64,000 nt of DNA from Dryas octopetala (lineage: Eukaryota > Streptophyta > Magnoliopsida > Rosales > Rosaceae), in contig OY992838.1 of assembly GCA_963921425.1 (NCBI GenBank), positions 2,232,001 to 2,296,000 of the forward strand, read 5' to 3'. The notes beneath the pieces were generated by a model, which saw only the letters and a program-made list of their open reading frames with translations, had not been told where the DNA came from and searched no databases. Positions 49,489 through 62,393 of the stretch are shown here, piece after piece (position 1 is the stretch's first letter; the number at the start of each line of letters is the position of its first letter). The position numbers and the translations under genes were made by a program.

Positions 49489-52400
49489 TTAAGTTTTGGA
49501 TAGGGCCCCAGCTGCAAATAGAAGATTCCTTCGAGAAAACTGCCCCACAACAAAGTTCAAACTTCAAACATTAAATGAATACAATAATCCTCTCTTATAT
49601 TATTAATTAAGAGATACAAGTTATTGTTACATTTACCCGTAATGAGTAGACAGGGGTACTCTTGGTTGGTAAAGTCTTCAACGACCGCAGTCTGCTTGTA
49701 TTTCCACTTTTGCTGATCAGAGCATCCATCATGTTAGTACAAAACAAATTTTGTATAAGAGAATCTCTTAAGCAAAAACAAGAATCCACTTTCTGAGTTA
49801 GGGAGGAACTCACTTTTCTTCAGTTTTTGGCACCTTTGTACTTGCAGTTACGTCCCATAGTTTTACAGTGCAATCAGCAGACCCAGAAGCCAGGAGCGAT
49901 CCTTCACCACTGACATTTTTAACAAGGGCGATACTTTAGAAGAAGTAACGCATGTGCACCAGTAACCAAATGACAATTTTTGTACACAGTGAAAATTATG
50001 GAAGGAGAACGAGAACAAAAAGACCATCCACCTGAAAGCAAGAGTCCATACACAGGAGGTGTGACCCATCAAGGGTGTAACACAGCGGCCACTTGAAAGG
50101 TCCCACATCATGATTGCGCCATCTTCATCGCCAGAAGCCATGTATCGACCATCAGGTGACATTGCCAGAGACAAAACCATACTCCTGTGACCAATGAATA
50201 TCCGGACACACTCTCCACTCTGTACGTCCCACAATCGAACTGTTTTGTCACTAGAACCAGTGGCGATGTAGTTGCAGTTGGCATGCCATTGCACACACTA
50301 TAATAAAGATTTTCAATTCATTATATTACAGCAGAAATTCCCATAGCTAAAACACATTGCACTGGGAGAGAGAGAGAGAGAGAGAAAGATACTGACATCA
50401 ACATCAGATAAGTGCCCTGCCATTATTCTCAAAGGTTGTATCCTGTCCATAGACCAAATCCTTGCGGTTCGATCATGTGAAGCACTGGCAAAATAATGAC
50501 CTACAGGACTAAACTGCACAAAAAGACAAGATATAAAATTAGAGTACAATTCTGGGATTAAAAATAAAGGTACATTAATAAGGAAAGAAGAAAAGTCCAA
50601 AACTCGAGCTTGTACACTGAAGTGGAGATAGAAGCAAGCAGATGCTATAACCAGATATACCTGAACATCCCATACAGGGTAATTATGACCCTTGTAACAG
50701 ACAAGATTTGCATTTAGTTTTGTGCTCCACAACCGAACTGCAGCATAGCAATTTGGTTTCTTACTGTCATTAACTGGTTTATTGAAACTTAGAATACAAT
50801 GAATGAGAGAGAGAGAGAGAGAGAGAGAACAGCTTAAGTAAACATACTAGTTGAGTCTGCTGAAGAGGAAAGTATAAAATCCCCAAGAGGATTGAAAGTA
50901 GCTGAATAAACTGGCCCTGAATGACCCTGAAACAATGTATAAGACCTTTTTCCACCATTTGATCCAAAAACTTGTTCACTTGAAGTGGTGCCATTGTCAC
51001 CCTGCAAAATTGCTGACACAAGCATTGTTTAATATAAAATTTCTGTTCAAGCGCAAAATCTGAGCAGTGAGCAGGCAACAAACATGCAATGACCATGCTA
51101 ACATAAGCAGGATCAATACAAAGTACAAGTGACAAGTGAAAACTCTCAAGTATGATTTTAGTTGTTCATTGCATAAAGAGAAAAAACATCACGTAAAAAC
51201 TGAACTTTATAAAGACTTACAACCAACATCTTGTTGCCCAATCTTCGCCATATCCCACACCTGTTGAAGAATGCTTAAACATTAGCACTCACTTGAAGAA
51301 CAAGATGCACTATAATAGGAAAGTAATCAATAGGATGAAACCTTCAGCGATGAGTCTGAAAATCCACCAGCAACCAGGGATCCATCATGGGATATAGATG
51401 AACAGTTTAAACTACCAAATTGTTGAACAAAAAAGATAAGTAATATAGTGGAAAATTGAACTCAAACACTAACAATCATTGTTAAACAAAGAAAGTTAAG
51501 GACATTACCCATTGTGTGTGTTGATAAATGTATAAAAGCTGACAGATGGCAGCGCAGCACTACTCAATTGTACACGGTTCCTCAAGTCTTCAAGAATAGA
51601 CTGCTCAACCTCTGTTGGACTGGAGTAATCAACAAAAGATTAATCAATAGCCTGCATCAGAACTTAAACATGAACCACCGGTCTCCAATACCCAGACCCT
51701 GAACCAAAATCATGCAAAAGGCTCCACTTAACAAAAGATTGTCTAAAAGTATCAAGAAGCCAATAATTTGTAGCTGACTCCTACTCTAGGGTACGGTTCA
51801 GATGAAATGCCCATGCAATGAGAATACTATTTTTCAAATAATAAAGTCAACCAAAACTACCACACCTACTCAGGTGGCTGAAAAAATTACCTCTCTTCCT
51901 TCGACCTAAAAATTGATATATGTAGTAGATTTGAATAGAAGTCAAAGTAGTTCATAAAACTCAAGCTATTTACTTCAATTGATCTAACTTGTACCATTCA
52001 ATTGATTTAACTTCTATTTTTATTAGACCCATTTAAGCAATGTAGCATTCATGTCTTAGAACTCAATATACAATGTAGTTTCTACCAATAGCCACATCCA
52101 AAGTCTAAAAAGAGGGGAAAAAAAGGATCCCAGAAACTACATTACTGGCAAAGTAAGCTCCGGTTTGACTCTTGGTGCTGCAGGTACAGTGATTGGCTCA
52201 GGGCGTACACTTTTCCCTGTTGCACTAACAGCCTTGTCCTTTTTTAACTTTTTTATTGAAGCACCCTGTTTACCTCCTTCCACTGATTTTTTCTGAGCAA
52301 AAAAAAGATCACAGAAGTCAATGACAGTTATCCATAACTTGGAGTTCTTTTTTTTTTTTTTTTATCTAAGAAAAAGGAAAACCACATAAATATCATAGTC

Positions 52401-54753
52401 AGTACTCAACAGTTACAAACATATTACTCCAAAACAATTATAGTTAAAATCTATGGAATTGTTAGAGGAATTTAAAGCAGATTTGCACCTTGTTCTCATC
52501 CCCATCCCCTTCCTTGGTCTCCCCTTCTGCTTTTTCAGAATCTAAAAGCAAACCCCCAGCCTTTTCCAAGCGTTCTTCGAAGGAATCTTCAAGCAACTAC
52601 AACATATATATGATTGACACTCAAAGTCAAGCAACTGACAGGAACATATAAACATGGTTCTTCACATGTTTGTGCATGTGTGCTAACAAAAAGGACCTGA
52701 TATTTTAAACACATACACCAGAAACTACCACAGAACCAATAACAGTATAAGTCTTTAGCTACAATATACACTATAGTAACTCATCAGCAGTACTGACTCA
52801 CCCCCCAATGTATTTCTTTCTGGTTTATCTGATTAGCTGATTCCTGGCTGCTTCCAGTAAGTGTTACAGCATCAGCATCATCAGAAATTGAGTTGGGTTG
52901 TCCAGGAGAAACTGCAAAACCAATAAAATCATACATAGATACAGATATACTGTTATGTAAACATATCACTCTTGAAACCAGAAGTCAAACCAATATACCT
53001 TGGAAATTAATATGCTCATTGATAATGCCAAGCATTGTGGTGGATTGTGACTTGTGTAGAAACTGCAGCAGAAGCTCATAGGAGTACTGGACATATAATT
53101 GACAAAAAAACAAAAAAATAGTTCAGCTGATTGCACCAAATACAATTGTCTTATCTGAACCATAATCGTTTAGCATCAATTATGTGCTATAATGTGCTCA
53201 TGCATCAAAATATGAAAACTAATAACACATGGCAGATTGAGAATGATGCGGCAAAACTAAATAGCTGAACTAATAGACAAAAAATGAAGATGACTAATTG
53301 AATATAATGATAAAAGACCTGCATAAACGCAAAGATATTATGTGATTATATATACGAGTCTGATCCTCTCTGTGTGTGTGTGCAACATTAAAAAAAAAAA
53401 CTAAAAGAAGAACCAGAATATTACCTGACATATCTTTATGTTGACTTTGCTCTGCCTAAGAGAATGAGCAAACTCCATCTCCTAAATAACAACAGAACAA
53501 TGAGAATTTTTAATGGTTCTGATGTAACTATAAATTGAAAATGCAACAATGACTTTTCTGGAAGTAAAGACCTCCAAATGAGAGGGAGAAAGAACTCCTT
53601 CCAGCTTTTGTAGATCTCGTAGGTGCATCATTTCATGGTCTTCACGGAAGCTATTGAAAAATGTCCGAGCTGGTAATATCAACAATAATCATGTAAACAT
53701 GAACAAAGAACAGTTGTGCACCCATTTACCAGCAGATATGTAAGAAGTATAAGATTCAAGACCAGTAGGTCAAGCATAATCATGTGAAAATATAAGCAAT
53801 AATTGCCATTGTACTATATGTACCATGGGAGGAATAAAGGCAAGAAGAGACTCACCTTCTTGAATATGACCTTTAGCAACCAGATCCATGAAACAATGAA
53901 TAAATACTGGATAAAGAACACGAAGTAACTCATGCTGCATATATAATTAAGGTCATTTAAGAACACTAAAAATGTAAAATTTTAAAATACACGAAATAAA
54001 TATCTACAGAAGAATTCAACTCAAAAATTAGTTACCCTGTACAAATCTAGTGAACTATAAGTCCATGACCTCAACTTGGCATATCCATCGTGGTACCGAG
54101 CTGGACCATCCTCATATCTAAAAAACAAGAATATCAATTAATGAATGAAAGCAAACTCTAAAACAAAGAATAGGGTGAAGAAACAGAAATATGAGTATTT
54201 AAGTATCCATGTAAAACGGATGCTCCTATTTCATCTTTTTTCATCGTCTTACAAACACTGACATTGAGGCTGCAGAACTAATGTGATAATGACTCAATTT
54301 CTAAAATCTAATTTGTTGTATGGTTTCCAATTTCCATACACATTGGACTCAAAACACCTAGTTTTTAATAAGAGTAGGAACCCTAGTTCTGAACTGATCG
54401 CAGCATTCATTTCCCACTGGGAACTAGTTCTTAGCTCCCCAAAATTCCCAATTCCAGAGACGCACAAAGTTGCAAACTTTGCTCATGAACACCAAGCAAA
54501 AATTCCATTGAAATCCTAAACCTTGGCTCCTAAATCTCAAAAGCTAAACCGCACAAATGTCACCAATTACCGTTAGTAGCTAAAAGAGTTCAGCTAAAGA
54601 TAAAACCCATTTGCCCTAAACCCATAAAACATTATGTATGCGTATGTATATGAATGTAGTAGTATGTTCTACATGGTATGTTTGAAAAGCAGCAGCAACA
54701 ACAACAAAGTAGGAACCACAGGGTATGAAATGAAATTACGAAAAAACCAGAGG

Positions 54754-54802
<49 letters not shown>

Positions 54803-54993
54803 TACTCGGAGAAAGAGAGGATGTGCTTGGCCACGTGGGGGTCCAATTGGGAATTGGAAGAGATAGGCGACGAAGAGTTAGTGGTGGTGGTCTTGCTGTG
54901 TTGAAGTTCTTCTTGGAAAGCGTGCTCCGTTTGCTTGAAGCCTTTCTTCTTCAGGTACGCTGCCACGAATTTCAGTACGTTCTCTTCGTCCAT
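49489..54993 (-). CDS. TAF5: TAF5 subunit of TFIID (LisH, NTD2, WD40), 19 exons
   Basis: Minus-strand exons in order: 54806-54993, 54036-54117, 53856-53934, 53572-53669, 53425-53481, 52999-53086, 52802-52911, 52489-52596, 52141-52292, 51509-51619, 51342-51411, 51221-51260, 50848-51012, 50661-50737, 50397-50513, 50032-50297, 49814-49909, 49637-49712, 49489-49539. They join to 676 residues. A LisH-like helix pair opens the protein (VLKFVAAYLKKKGFKQTEHA). The TAF5 NTD2 domain follows at about 65-195 (GYAKLRSWTYSSLDLYRHEL, FFNSFREDHEMMHLRDLQKL). A charged linker comes next, then WD40 repeats from about 360 (GHSGPVYSATFNP, GHNYPVWDVQFSP, GHLSDVDCVQWHANCNYIAT, GHRSMVLSLAMSPDGRYMAS, GHTSCVWTLAFSGEGSLLAS). 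By family knowledge it scaffolds TFIID at pol II promoters. Exon 13 can use two acceptors; the upstream one (exon from 51012) keeps the frame. Length fits Arabidopsis TAF5. Confidence 0.95.
54754..54799 (+). repeat. (GA)n microsatellite beside TAF5 exon 1
   Basis: About 22 GA units (CT on the coding strand) lie only a few bases inside intron 1, right after the exon 1 donor. Short GA runs also occur in later TAF5 introns near 50369-50386 and 50808-50828. Confidence 0.9.
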
Positions 54994-57350
54994 TGCTGAG
55001 AGCTCTACACAGTTCGCAAACACAAACACACTCACTCTCTTTGTTCGCTGCTATTTCTCTTCGTAACTGTAAAATCTTCAACGGAAGCCCCTCTCCTCTC
55101 TTGCCCTTCGATTTCGGGTCTTCGCAGGGCCTCCAAGCCCACACAAATTTGGACTCCACGATCTGCGATCTCCACCCAGAATTCTTGGGCCTTATAGCGC
55201 GGGCTGATTTTCTTTTAGTTGGGCCAATTTTATTTTTTTAAAAAGCTTACTATTACGTCCAATTGAATTGGGCTGAACATTGTGTGTGTGAGGATGGAGA
55301 TTGAGGCCCAAATTTATAATTAATCATTATAAATTTTTTACTCTATAAATCATTTATAAGGATAAATATTTAAAAAATAATAATAATAATAATTAGGCTA
55401 CCCCAAACTCCCCAAACATGCTCGGGAGAGAAAAAACCCTAAAATTTCGTCTGTAGCAACCTAAAGGCTAGTGTTTTAGCTTTCTTAGTTTGTAGAGTCC
55501 TACTTTTGATTGAGGGTTTAGTTTTAGTTTTGGCTTGTCTAGGGTTTTTCACTAATTTATTGTCAATAGAGATGAAGTCTAGTCACTTTTTTATTGTTTT
55601 TTTTTCAATTGTTTTTCAGATCTGATGGTGCTTTTGATCCCATTTTAGGTGTGTGTGATGTGGGTACAATTGTTCATGATCGCACAGATAGGTTGTGGTG
55701 GTTATGGCCCAACCCCTTGGTTGAATTGTTTCCTCCCAACAAGTAGAGATATTGACACTTTTGCACGGGATCTGATTTGTCTTGGTGCTGGGTTTTCTTC
55801 TATCCTTATGGAGTCCGCTGCTTAAACTATTATATCTCTATTTCATAAAATGGAGGATGATTTAACCCCTGATGGTTGGAAGAGGTTAAGAGAGTTTGAA
55901 TTCAGAGACTATCTGTAATTATGTGTTTAGAATTGTAATGGGGTGGCTCATACTCTTACCTGCTACTTTACATTGTGGGGATTTTACTAGTAGGGTGTGT
56001 AAAGCTCCTATATAGATTAAAAAACAACTTTAATCTGATTGCAACTCTTTTTAATTTTTTTTTTCAATAAAAATATCTTTCAATTCAAAAATAAAATAAA
56101 AATAAAACCACGCTTGGAAACTACCACATAATCCATATTTAGGGGGACAAAAAAACAAAGATGCCTTATTTAGAATACAACAAAGAAAAATCTTTTTTTT
56201 TTTTTTCTCATCAACATTGTTCTCATTTTAGTTATGTAATGAATCATTATAAAGATGACCATTAATGTAACTGTACGTGCATTGCATGTAAGGGCCTAGA
56301 GACATTTCGTGTAAGATGAAAACCAAGAGGTTTACAATATGTACATAGACTGATCATTATGATTGGTAATATATTCTATAATTTTTTATTTTTTGCTAAA
56401 AATATTGTATATATTAAGACTCCCCCACTTTTTATAATTGTCAATGTTGATAGTCTATTATTTGGGGTTTAGTCTTTATTTCAAAATCTTAAACGATCAC
56501 GAGTACCCTGAATAACAAAAGAGAATAATGAATGGTGTCTCCTTAACAATTATTTGGTGGTTTAATCATATTAATCACATGGATCATATATTCGCTCACA
56601 ATAATCAATTGTTGCGCATGCCCAATAAAGCTTCTTTTCTTTTGGTCAATAAAGCTTGTTTTTTTTTTTTTTTTTGGCCAAGCAATAAAGCTTGTTTTGA
56701 GTGGCCAAAAAAAAAAAAAAAGCTTGTTTTGATAATATTCCAGTCTTCCAGAAGCTATCATGTAGAAATGTAGAATGAATGAATGCTTGGGTCTTGCCAG
56801 TCTTCAAGTTTTGGAGAATTACGCAAAAAATATTATTTACAATATTGAAAACATACAAAACAACTTCCATAATTTCCATTTGTAAAAAAAAAAGTATATA
56901 TATATAAAATTAAAAGACCACGTTTAATTAACATATTTTCTTTCATTTTCTCTTTCATTTCTGGATTCCAATATGTTAATGAATCACAATGCAAAAAAAT
57001 TAACGATTAATTAATATGGGCATTATAAATATCAAACGCGTTATATATGTATATATAACTATGATTTTTATGTTATGATTTATGAAATTGGGCACACATA
57101 ACGTACATTCATAATCATGAGCATAGGTGGATCATTAATGTTACATTTGTATTTAAAAAAATACAAAATCAAGGATGCTAATATCTTCATTATACTGTAT
57201 ATATATTTTAAAAACATCGAACAAGCATAATTATTTATTTAAATGCAACATCTGAAATTGCATAATTCCAAATGATGCAGACCACCAAACCCGAACGATA
57301 TTTTGACTATGTGATGGGACGGGGATGGATTACTAGTCCCTCCACTAATA
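54994..57350. other. TAF5 upstream region and repeat-rich intergenic DNA
   Basis: The first ~250 bp hold the TAF5 leader and promoter. From about 55400 to 56090 lies moderately G+C-richer text (for example TAGTTTTGGCTTGTCTAGGG, TGGTTGGAAGAGGTTAAGAG) that ends in an A-rich tail (near 56065-56105). It looks like an old retroposed or LINE-like 3' fragment with no surviving frame; this is a weak call. Around 56640-56735 short AAAGCTTG/CAAGCTT units and A/T runs form nested hairpins. Nothing else is seen. Confidence 0.4.
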
Positions 57351-57360
57351 CATGATATAA

Positions 57361-58474
57361 AAGAGCAGTTTTGCTGACCTCCTTTAACTCAGGTGTATGC
57401 TCACTTCCCATCTAAAATACTGCCACGTGTTTAAAAAACTAACCATGAGTTAATCTATTGTATTTAATTATTTATGATGTTATAATGATGAGAGAGAAAA
57501 ATAATTTGACAACTCCTTTCTTATTTTATCCTTATCTTTTATTACTAAACTTTTTTTTATCACCCGTTAATTTCTCTTTTCTCTTTTATTTAATTATTTC
57601 TAATAATTTTTACTTCTTTTGTTTTTTTGCTCTTCTCCATTATGTCTCTAGTATTCAAAAAATCACATCCATTTTTTTGGGTTTTCTCATGTATACACAT
57701 TTATCTATTTTTTAAATTAATTAAAAAATAAAAATATTCTAACAACACATTTGCAATTCGAACAAAAAACTCATTTGCAAAGTTTAATCTAAAATGTTGG
57801 CCAAACAAAAATCTAAAACAACTCATTTACATACATAGAAAATCCAATAAAAAAGTTACATGAGTTAAAAAAAAAACAAAAATTATGTCGTTGCAACTAT
57901 TCTTTTCTCTTCAAATGCTGCAACACCTTGGATTGACCTAAGAATTTGTTTGATCTAAAAAGGTCATGTATGAGACAAGAAAGAAGAATTCTTAGGCCAA
58001 AAAAAAAATGTGTTGTTGGATTATTTTTTTTAATTAATTAAAAAAGTAGATAAAAGGTGTATACATGAAAAGACCCAAAAAAATTGGATGTGGTTTTTTG
58101 GGTACCGGAGGCATACTAGAAAAGAGCAAAAAAAAAAAAAAACAAAAATTATTAAATGCATGTGGTTTTTTAGATACTAGAGATGTAATGGAGAAGAGCA
58201 AAAAAACAAAAGAAGCAAAAATTATTAGAAATAATTAAATAAAAGAGAAAATAAAAATTAATAGGTAATAAAAAAGTGGAAAAAGTTGAGTAATAAAAGA
58301 TAAGGATAAAAGTAGAAAATAATTGTCAAATTATTTTTCTCTCTCATCATTATAATATCATAAATAATTAAATACAATAGATTAACTCATGGTTAATTTT
58401 TTAAACACATGGCAGCATTTTAAATGGGAGGTGAGCATACATCTGAATTAAAGGAGGTGAGCAAAGTTGCTCTC
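57361..58474. mobile_element. MULE-like element with ~340 bp terminal inverted repeats
   Basis: The left arm starts AAGAGCAGTTTTGCTGACCT and contains GTGTATGCTCACTTCCCATC and ACCATGAGTTAATCTATTGT. The right arm, ending GAGGTGAGCAAAGTTGCTCTC, repeats these in inverse for over 300 bp with few differences. The ten bases CATGATATAA flank both ends (57351-57360, 58475-58484), fitting the 9-11 bp duplications made by Mutator-type transposases. The interior is AT-rich with no transposase frame, so it is non-autonomous. Confidence 0.85.
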
Positions 58475-58630
58475 CATGATATAATGCTTTTGTACGGAAT
58501 AGATGTACTTTTTTATTTATGAAACTTTAATATAAGCACATGATTACATGAATACGCACCAGATTGCGTTACTTGCAAAATAGCTAGGCAGTTACAATAT
58601 TCATTATGGATCTTTTTTATATTTTATGTA

Positions 58631-59998
58631 GGCTTATTTGCACATTTGGCACCTGATTTTAAGGTGTTGTCTCAATTTACCTCTTTATATTTTTTTGTCT
58701 CATATAACCCCCTGAACTTTTATGTCGTGTCCCACATTACTTTATTCCCTCAACTCCGTCTACACCACAGTTAAAAATGTTGACGTGAAAGGGTACTTTT
58801 GTCATTTCAACCGTTAAATATTTTTAAAACAATATTTAAATTAATAAAATCAATTAAATTAAAAAAAAAAAAAAAAAAAAACCAAACCTCTCCCTCCCCT
58901 GCGCATGCCAACCCCTTCTCTTCCCACCATTTTGGCCACCCCTTCCCCATCCCCACCCGGCCCTTCCCCCTCCACCGTCGCAGTGTCGCACCTCCCCCCA
59001 ACCCAACCCAACCCAACCCACCCGACCCCATCGCACTCCTCCCAACCCCCACCCAACCTCCCTCCCTCCCCGCCCACCCCCCCAACACAGCCCCGTCCAC
59101 CCCACCCACCTAGCCCCTCCCTGCCTACTTATCCCCCGTCCACCACCCCAACCCAGCCCCATCCACCCCACCCACCCAACTCCCTCCATCCCCGCCTACC
59201 TATCCCTGTCCACCCCCTCAACCCCAGCCCCGCCTCACCCCACCTCCACCCACAAACTGTTAGCCACGCCCCACCCATCATATCTCTCCTTCTCATTCCT
59301 CTCTCTCTCTCTCTCTCCCTACACATGCCAGCCCCAACTCCTCCCCGCCCAGCCAAGCTTCGTATCGACCTCACCCTTCCTCGATCCTGCCCACACAGCC
59401 CAGCCCAACCCCAGATCGGCCCACCCCCAACCAGCCCCAACTCTTCCCCCACCCCAGCCCCTTCCACACCCCGCCCCTCCCCTCCCAGCCTCACCCTGGC
59501 CCGATCCGCCCCACCCCGTCCTTGCTCTGCCCCGATCTGCCCCGCCCAGCCCCAGCTCGGCCCACCCCCACCCAGACCTTCCCCCGCCCCACCCCACCCA
59601 AAACCCCTCCCACACCCCCTCCCCCGCCCCTAGCTCCACCTCAAACCCACCCTACACAATCCACATAATTTTTTTTAATTACAATTTTTTATTTAATTAA
59701 AATTTTAGTGTTTATATTTTTAATTAAAAAAATGTGGGAGGGTTGCCAACATGGCATATTGGGTCCCACAAATTACCACATGGCAAAGACTGGTCCTATG
59801 TGGCTGAAAAGACGAAATTACCCCGCCACGTAGATGCCATGTCAACATTTTTAACAGTGGTGTAGATGGAGTTGACGAAGTTGGGCAATGTGGAACACGG
59901 CATAAAAGTTCAGGGGGCTGATTATGTGAGACAAAAAAAATGTAAAGGGTAAATTGAGATAAAACCTTAAAATCATGTGCCAAATGTGCAAATAAGCC
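58631..59998. mobile_element. MULE-like element with ~160 bp inverted repeats and a C-rich core
   Basis: The left end GGCTTATTTGCACATTTGGC, with ACCCCCTGAACTTTTATG and TTAAAAATGTTGACGTG further in, is inverted at the right end (TGTCAACATTTTTAAC, CATAAAAGTTCAGGGGG, GCCAAATGTGCAAATAAGCC-like). A perfect nine-base duplication TTTTATGTA flanks it (58622-58630 and 59999-60007), the hallmark of Mutator-like transposition. Between the arms, 58885-59650 is extremely C-rich on the plus strand (repeated CCCACCC, CCCAACC, CCCCGCCC). The long Pro-rich and Gly-rich frames there are low-complexity translations, not genes. No transposase is present. Confidence 0.88.
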
Positions 59999-60696
59999 TT
60001 TTATGTATGAAAAAGGAGAGAGATAATTCATAATTGTGGCAAAGCAGCTGTGTTTGAGTTCATGTATCACTTAAAAAGAGTGTTTGGTGGTGTATTATTT
60101 CCAAGTCCCATGTGATTATGCATGGAACTTGTCTGGTTTATGGGACCCCAAAGTCATTATATGGTTTCGAGGGGTCCATAAGTGAGTAATCCAAGTTGAT
60201 CCTACGGTCTCCTAATGCTCTTATTTTCGAGATATGGTTTTCTAACCGTTGGATTAAGATGTTAATTAATATTCTTATCCTAGATATTAAAAATTTCTAA
60301 TATGATAGACCAAAATGACCCACCAGTAACCACTGCGAGTCCCAGAATGATGAACTGGTGGTTAAAGTCATTTGTTGTAAAGCTGCTAGTAGAATATATT
60401 ATCTTCTCATTCAAGCTTGTATGAATATCTCCTCTTTTTCTAATATACTCGTTCAAGAAAAGAGGCCAAAAAAGGTGTTAGATATTATTACTAATGTCGA
60501 CAATAATAGCTAGCACCTTTGAATTTCACAAAACCCGAATTTAACTTTGATTTCTAATGCAAAAAAGTCAACTTTCATTACTCTCCACTTCTGACTACTT
60601 GTAGTCTAATTATATTGCTTTGACTAGTACTATGTTTACCGACCTCATTTCTCAAGCCTATAAGCCTATATATTTATTATTAGGGTTTAGGCTATT

Positions 60697-61060
60697 TGTT
60701 GAGAGTAATGTGGAGCAATGTCCCACATCGGAAAACTAGAGTTTAGCATATGTGCTTATAAGTCTTGGGCCTCTCCACCCATTGCCAATTGATTTTGGGT
60801 TGGATACTCTAATTCTATCATGGTATCAGAGCTAGGTTATTCGCGTGTAAGGCCCAACGGCCACACGTGCTCCCACGTCACCCAATACAATTTGTTCACG
60901 TGTAAGGCTCAAAATATCGCCACACGTGCGGGGGCGTGTTGAGAGTAATGTGAAGCAATGTCCCACATCGGAAAACTAGAGTTTAGCATATGTGCTTATA
61001 AGTCTTGGGCCTCTCCACCCATGGCCAATTAATTTTGGGTTGGATGCTCTAATTCTATCA
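60697..61060 (+). mobile_element. TRIM (terminal-repeat retrotransposon in miniature)
   Basis: Two nearly identical 124 bp direct repeats, 60697-60820 and 60937-61060, each start TGTTGAGAG and end ATTCTATCA. Directly after the first is TGGTATCAGAGC (60821-60832), the primer-binding site complementary to the 3' end of initiator tRNA-Met. A short purine-rich run precedes the second repeat. The five bases CTATT flank the element on both sides (60692-60696, 61061-61065). It is 364 bp, non-coding and looks whole. The close match of the two repeats suggests a fairly recent insertion. It depends on enzymes from other LTR elements. Confidence 0.92.
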
Positions 61061-61065
61061 CTATT

Positions 61066-62393
61066 TAAAAAATTAGAATAAGCTTTTGCCCAACGGTATC
61101 GTTCTGGCTTAGACGTTGATTGCACCCTTAATTTTATGAGCCGTGAGTTATATGTATTGTATTTAAAGAAAATACTTGAGGAGCATAGAAACAGCATTGT
61201 TCTTTTTATGTGCTACAGTATGTTATATTGTCACGACTCTTTGAGTTTGAGTCTTCACACAACTTGCAAGACTTCTTTAATTTTCTTAGTTGGCAGCCAG
61301 TTTGAATTTTATAATTTAGAAAAATCTTTGCAGAGCAATCGCCAATATTCAGGCCGAAACAATGCCCAATATTTGAGTAAACTAATGAAATAAATTAATT
61401 AAATCAATGAGGAATAAATGCAAGGTTGTGAAAAGAGTATTGACTTTCATTCTTGGTTGTTACTCTTAATATTTATATTTGCCTAGATATAAATTTTTTT
61501 TATAGAACATTCATATCATATTTGTAATATTGAAATGGTGAGTTTAACTATTTATACGAAGTTATGTGTTAAATGTTTTTATTCACAATAGGAATCATAT
61601 ATTGAAAAATACTAATATATAGCTTCTTTTTAAATAATTGAACCCACCACATCAACTCAATTTGGTAATGTCCACATGAAACTTTTCTCATTGTTAAGAC
61701 ATTACGTGTCTAATAAATTTTATTAAGATCAAAATTAAATCTCTTAAAAGTGTCCAAAATAAAGTCGAGTAATATCCTAAAAACTCCCGGATAGCATTGG
61801 ATAATGTGAGAAAATGGTAAATCCTTGACTCAAATCTTGTTGTATGTTGAACCAAAAGGTTGGATAACTAAGAAAGCTCACGATTTAACTTTAAATGAAA
61901 AAAAAAAAAAAAAAAAGTGATCCAATCATCCATTTATATAAATTTCTAATGTTCATTTTTTTTGTTCTTATCACATTTCTGTTCCTGCCGACCCAATCCA
62001 CATAAAACACCGAGCCACTAATGAATTATTGAAAATTGAATTAGAAATATAATAGAAAAGGGTTTGTTAATACTTAATAGTACTAAAACGCGTCGAGTTG
62101 TTATGTGTACACTTGTAGTGATATAAAATGAAGGATATTATTCTTCATTCTGTGTGCGTCCCCGGTCTGAAAGAGAATTTACCAGGTGCTCCAATGGCTT
62201 CAAGCCAACCCCAACCTTTTTTCCAGCCAATCAAGACCTTCCTCTAGCCAACCGTTTCCTCCTTCTAGACCTTGAATGGAATCCATTAGAATCAGCATCT
62301 CCGCCATTCTTTCTTGGATTCCTCTCTCACACTACTGTATCACTTGAAATTGACACTGTAACCAAAGCTGAATTGATCTTTGAATTTGCATCC
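61066..62393. other. Promoter and leader region of the CIPK gene
   Basis: AT-rich intergenic DNA with no other gene. A TATA box candidate, ATATAAAATG (62121-62130), would place the transcript start near 62150 and give a ~240-base leader. The leader happens to be open in the CIPK frame, but without an ATG before 62394. Confidence 0.55.

Noticed and set aside
55400-56105. LINE 3' end or decayed host gene
   Set aside because: An A-rich tail and coding-like text are present, but I could not identify a conserved reverse transcriptase or RNase H motif or any target duplication.
58905-59633. 242-residue Pro-rich frame and several Gly/Trp-rich minus-strand frames
   Set aside because: Translations of a low-complexity C-rich core inside a MULE-like element; stops are rare there only because of base composition.
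62154-62393. 80-residue N-terminal extension of the CIPK
   Set aside because: It starts with GTG, has no kinase-family similarity, and lies right after a TATA candidate. The family-typical start is the ATG at 62394.
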